From Novosphingobium jiangmenense (lineage in GTDB: Bacteria > Pseudomonadota > Alphaproteobacteria > Sphingomonadales > Sphingomonadaceae): a stretch of DNA of 64,000 bases. Every line of letters starts with the position of its first letter. Within the stretch, counting starts at the first letter, position 1. The notes under the pieces are model-generated. The model ran no database searches. It was given only the letters and a program-made list of their open reading frames with translations, and was not told the DNA's origin. Positions 62,539 to 64,000 of this stretch are shown piece by piece. Location of the stretch: assembly GCF_015694345.1 (NCBI RefSeq), contig NZ_JADQDC010000012.1, forward strand, positions 50,119 through 114,118, given 5' to 3'. The position numbers and the translations under genes are program-made.

Positions 62539-62654
62539 CGTCATTCCCGCGAAGGCGGGAACCCAGAGCGCCACACACCAGCCCATCAAGCGCCAACAGC
62601 CGCAAGCGGAGAGCACCAACTCTCAACTGGATTCCCGCCTGCGCGGGAATGACG
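62539..62654. repeat. Palindromic repeat, family B, second copy
   Basis: CGTCATTCCCGCG at the left and CGCGGGAATGACG at the right, with an inner GGCGGGAACCCAG / CTGGATTCCCGCC stem. The gene-free stretch 62437-62906 also holds the family C copy and then about 250 AT-richer bases in which I see no further gene. Confidence 0.88.
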
Positions 62655-62906
62655 AAGCGAAGGCTTAGGTCGCGGTGGGAGCGTCGGTGGATTTCGAGGA
62701 TTGAGTAAGTTGTCATCGTAATCCCACACAAGTTTGTCAGAAATCAGCTTGGTCTGAAACTGGCGATCCCTTGCAGCGCTTGGAAGGTATCAAACTCACT
62801 GAACGAAGCAGGCAGCAGTGAGCTTCTTACGCCACATGCACAAGAAAGGATTTTCATTACTTGAACCTCGTACAATGATCTCCAGATACACGTAAAAGGG
62901 GGAATC

Positions 62907-63899
62907 ATGGCCGTTACGAGGATCGAGATCGATTTTCTGCCCGTTGGGAAATTGCAGAAAAGCGGAGATGCAATCGCTATCCGTTACGGCGATGAGATAA
63001 CGGAGAAATTCATGGTCGTCGATGGAGGCGATCTTGCTGCTGGTCGGCTTTTGGTCGATCACCTAAAAGTCAATTATGGCGAAGATGTCATTATCGACGA
63101 TGCGGTCTGCACTCATTCGGACGGTGACCATGCGTCCGGTTTGAGAACACTGATTAAGGAATTACCGGTTCGAAGGTTATGGGTGCACCAACCTTGGCTA
63201 CATGCGGAACGCCTTAATCCGCAGTTCAAAGGTAACTGGACCGACCCCAACCTATCCGGCCACCTACGGAATAACTGCTTCTCCGTGATCTCGGACCTTT
63301 GTGATCTTGCGGAAGAATACGGAGTCGAGCTTTGTGAACCCTTCGCAGGACGGCTCATCGGGCCTTTTCATGTGCTCGCGCCAACTCTCGACAGATATCT
63401 TACATTGGTGCCGCAGATGGACCAAACACCAACGGCTAAACCCATTGTAGAGGCAGCCTTAGAGGCTTTCCGGACAGTAACAACTTCGGTCTACTCTTTT
63501 TTTGAAACATGGGATGTCGAGACTCTGCAAGACCCGAAGCCGGATGCGACTAGCGTCCCGAACGAGTCCAGCGTTGTGTTGTTCGGCAACGTAGGCGGAA
63601 ATCGGATACTGCTCACAGGAGATGCTGGTGTAGGCGCGCTCGACGAAGCGATTTATGCAGCGGGGCAACTCGGCTTAAACATAACCTCGCCAACGGTTGT
63701 GCAAGTGCCGCATCATGGTTCAAGACACAATGTCGGTCCGAAGCTTTTAGATCAGATATTGGGCCCAAGAGTAGATGACGCGGATATTACGCGGGGTTGG
63801 GCTATAATTTCCGCTGCAAAGCTGTGTACCAAAAAGCCGTACAGATCAGTGACGAATGCGTTGCTGCGGAGAGGTAACTGCTCAGGTGGTTGGCACTGA
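62907..63899 (+). CDS. ComEC-like metallo-beta-lactamase fold hydrolase, C-terminus doubtful
   Basis: A 330-residue MBL-fold protein. Metal-binding motif T-H-S-D-G-D-H has H70, D72, D74 and H75. The metal-bridging aspartate is in LLTGDAG (about residue 239), and PHHGS is at 268-272, as in ComEC-type competence and phage-defence MBL proteins. AAAGGGGGAA is a strong ribosome site. GC and codon use are clearly lower than the neighbourhood, suggesting horizontal transfer. The last seven residues look wrong: the +1 frame reads VTAQVVGTDADQ, so a frameshift near 63872 is likely (see findings). Confidence 0.78.
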   Translation: MAVTRIEIDFLPVGKLQKSGDAIAIRYGDEITEKFMVVDGGDLAAGRLLVDHLKVNYGEDVIIDDAVCTHSDGDHASGLRTLIKELPVRRLWVHQPWLHAERLNPQFKGNWTDPNLSGHLRNNCFSVISDLCDLAEEYGVELCEPFAGRLIGPFHVLAPTLDRYLTLVPQMDQTPTAKPIVEAALEAFRTVTTSVYSFFETWDVETLQDPKPDATSVPNESSVVLFGNVGGNRILLTGDAGVGALDEAIYAAGQLGLNITSPTVVQVPHHGSRHNVGPKLLDQILGPRVDDADITRGWAIISAAKLCTKKPYRSVTNALLRRGNCSGGWH

Positions 63900-63905
63900 T
63901 GCCGA

Positions 63906-64000
63906 TCAAGCGACGGCGAAGCGTCCATCGACGAGATCGCGGATTGCGCTGAGTGCGGACTGGCCAGAGAGGCGTGCAGTGCCTGTGACGGAACGGTATC
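63906..64000 (-). CDS. Possible C-terminal end of a minus-strand gene, cut by the window
   Basis: A frame open from the window edge to a TGA at 63906-63908 reads YRSVTGTARLSGQSALSAIR and then DLVDGRFAVA. The codons show the GC-rich third positions typical of this genome. The helical, DNA-binding-like pattern cannot be assigned from 31 residues. It would be convergent with the MBL gene, six bases apart. Confidence 0.4.
   Translation of the reverse strand, partial: YRSVTGTARLSGQSALSAIRDLVDGRFAVA

Overview
The window is a chromosomal segment of a high-GC alphaproteobacterium, most likely a member of the Sphingomonadales close to Novosphingobium. This rests on the gene content (ftsA-ftsZ with a SPOR protein, crtZ carotenoid hydroxylase, a DUF6481 protein, an mdh-sucD-sucA-sucB-lpdA block), on the very GC-rich codon use, and on an alphaproteobacterial-type LexA box (GAAC-N7-GAAC) in front of uvrA. 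The species is an inference. No plasmid, prophage, insertion sequence or CRISPR array was seen.

Layout. 1-8.5 kb: the end of the division cluster (ftsA partial, ftsZ, a secreted TPR/SPOR protein), a YbjN-like protein and a Bax-inhibitor-1 protein, both behind hairpin-rich leaders, proC, and a lipoprotein. 8.6-12 kb: tRNA-Ala(CGC), then obgE-proB-SDR. 12-16 kb: an exported TPR-CHAT protein and two tandem DUF805 membrane proteins. 16-20 kb: the YbbA/YbbP/TesA-like cluster. 20-25.6 kb: recF, then pspF divergent from a sigma-54-controlled phage-shock operon. That operon contains pspA, pspB and pspC and continues into five small PspB-like membrane/coiled-coil proteins and a two-helix membrane peptide. 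25.7-30.8 kb: sufE, ybaN-like, a membrane acyltransferase, a beta-helix protein, a membrane HEPN-like protein and crtZ. 30.9-35.6 kb: leuC and leuD separated by four unrelated genes. 35.7-39.8 kb: a quinone oxidoreductase, a TRIC-type channel, a nitronate-monooxygenase-like enzyme and small proteins. 39.9-47.7 kb: the 2-oxoglutarate dehydrogenase / TCA block on the minus strand, without sucC. 48-50.7 kb: small genes and a SleB-type wall hydrolase. 51-55.8 kb: a cobalamin riboswitch followed by btuB-btuF-btuC-btuD. 56-58.4 kb: small exported proteins and an unrecognised lipoprotein followed by an unannotated-looking 48-residue ORF. 58.7-61.6 kb: uvrA. 61.6-64 kb: a repeat-rich spacer, a small membrane protein and a lower-GC metallo-beta-lactamase-fold gene that may mark the edge of an acquired region.

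The intergenic spaces carry several families of palindromic repeats. One (consensus around GGGGACCATCG-AGATGGTGGAGGGGC) sits within a few bases of gene ends at btuD, uvrA and a small membrane gene, and is read in-frame as the C-terminus of btuF.

The most interesting feature is the extended phage-shock operon (22.3-25.6 kb). Six consecutive genes, pspB plus five downstream ORFs, share an N-terminal membrane helix and a C-terminal coiled coil with a common L-E-x-I-x-T motif. This suggests a family of PspB-like partners rather than the single PspB of enterobacteria.
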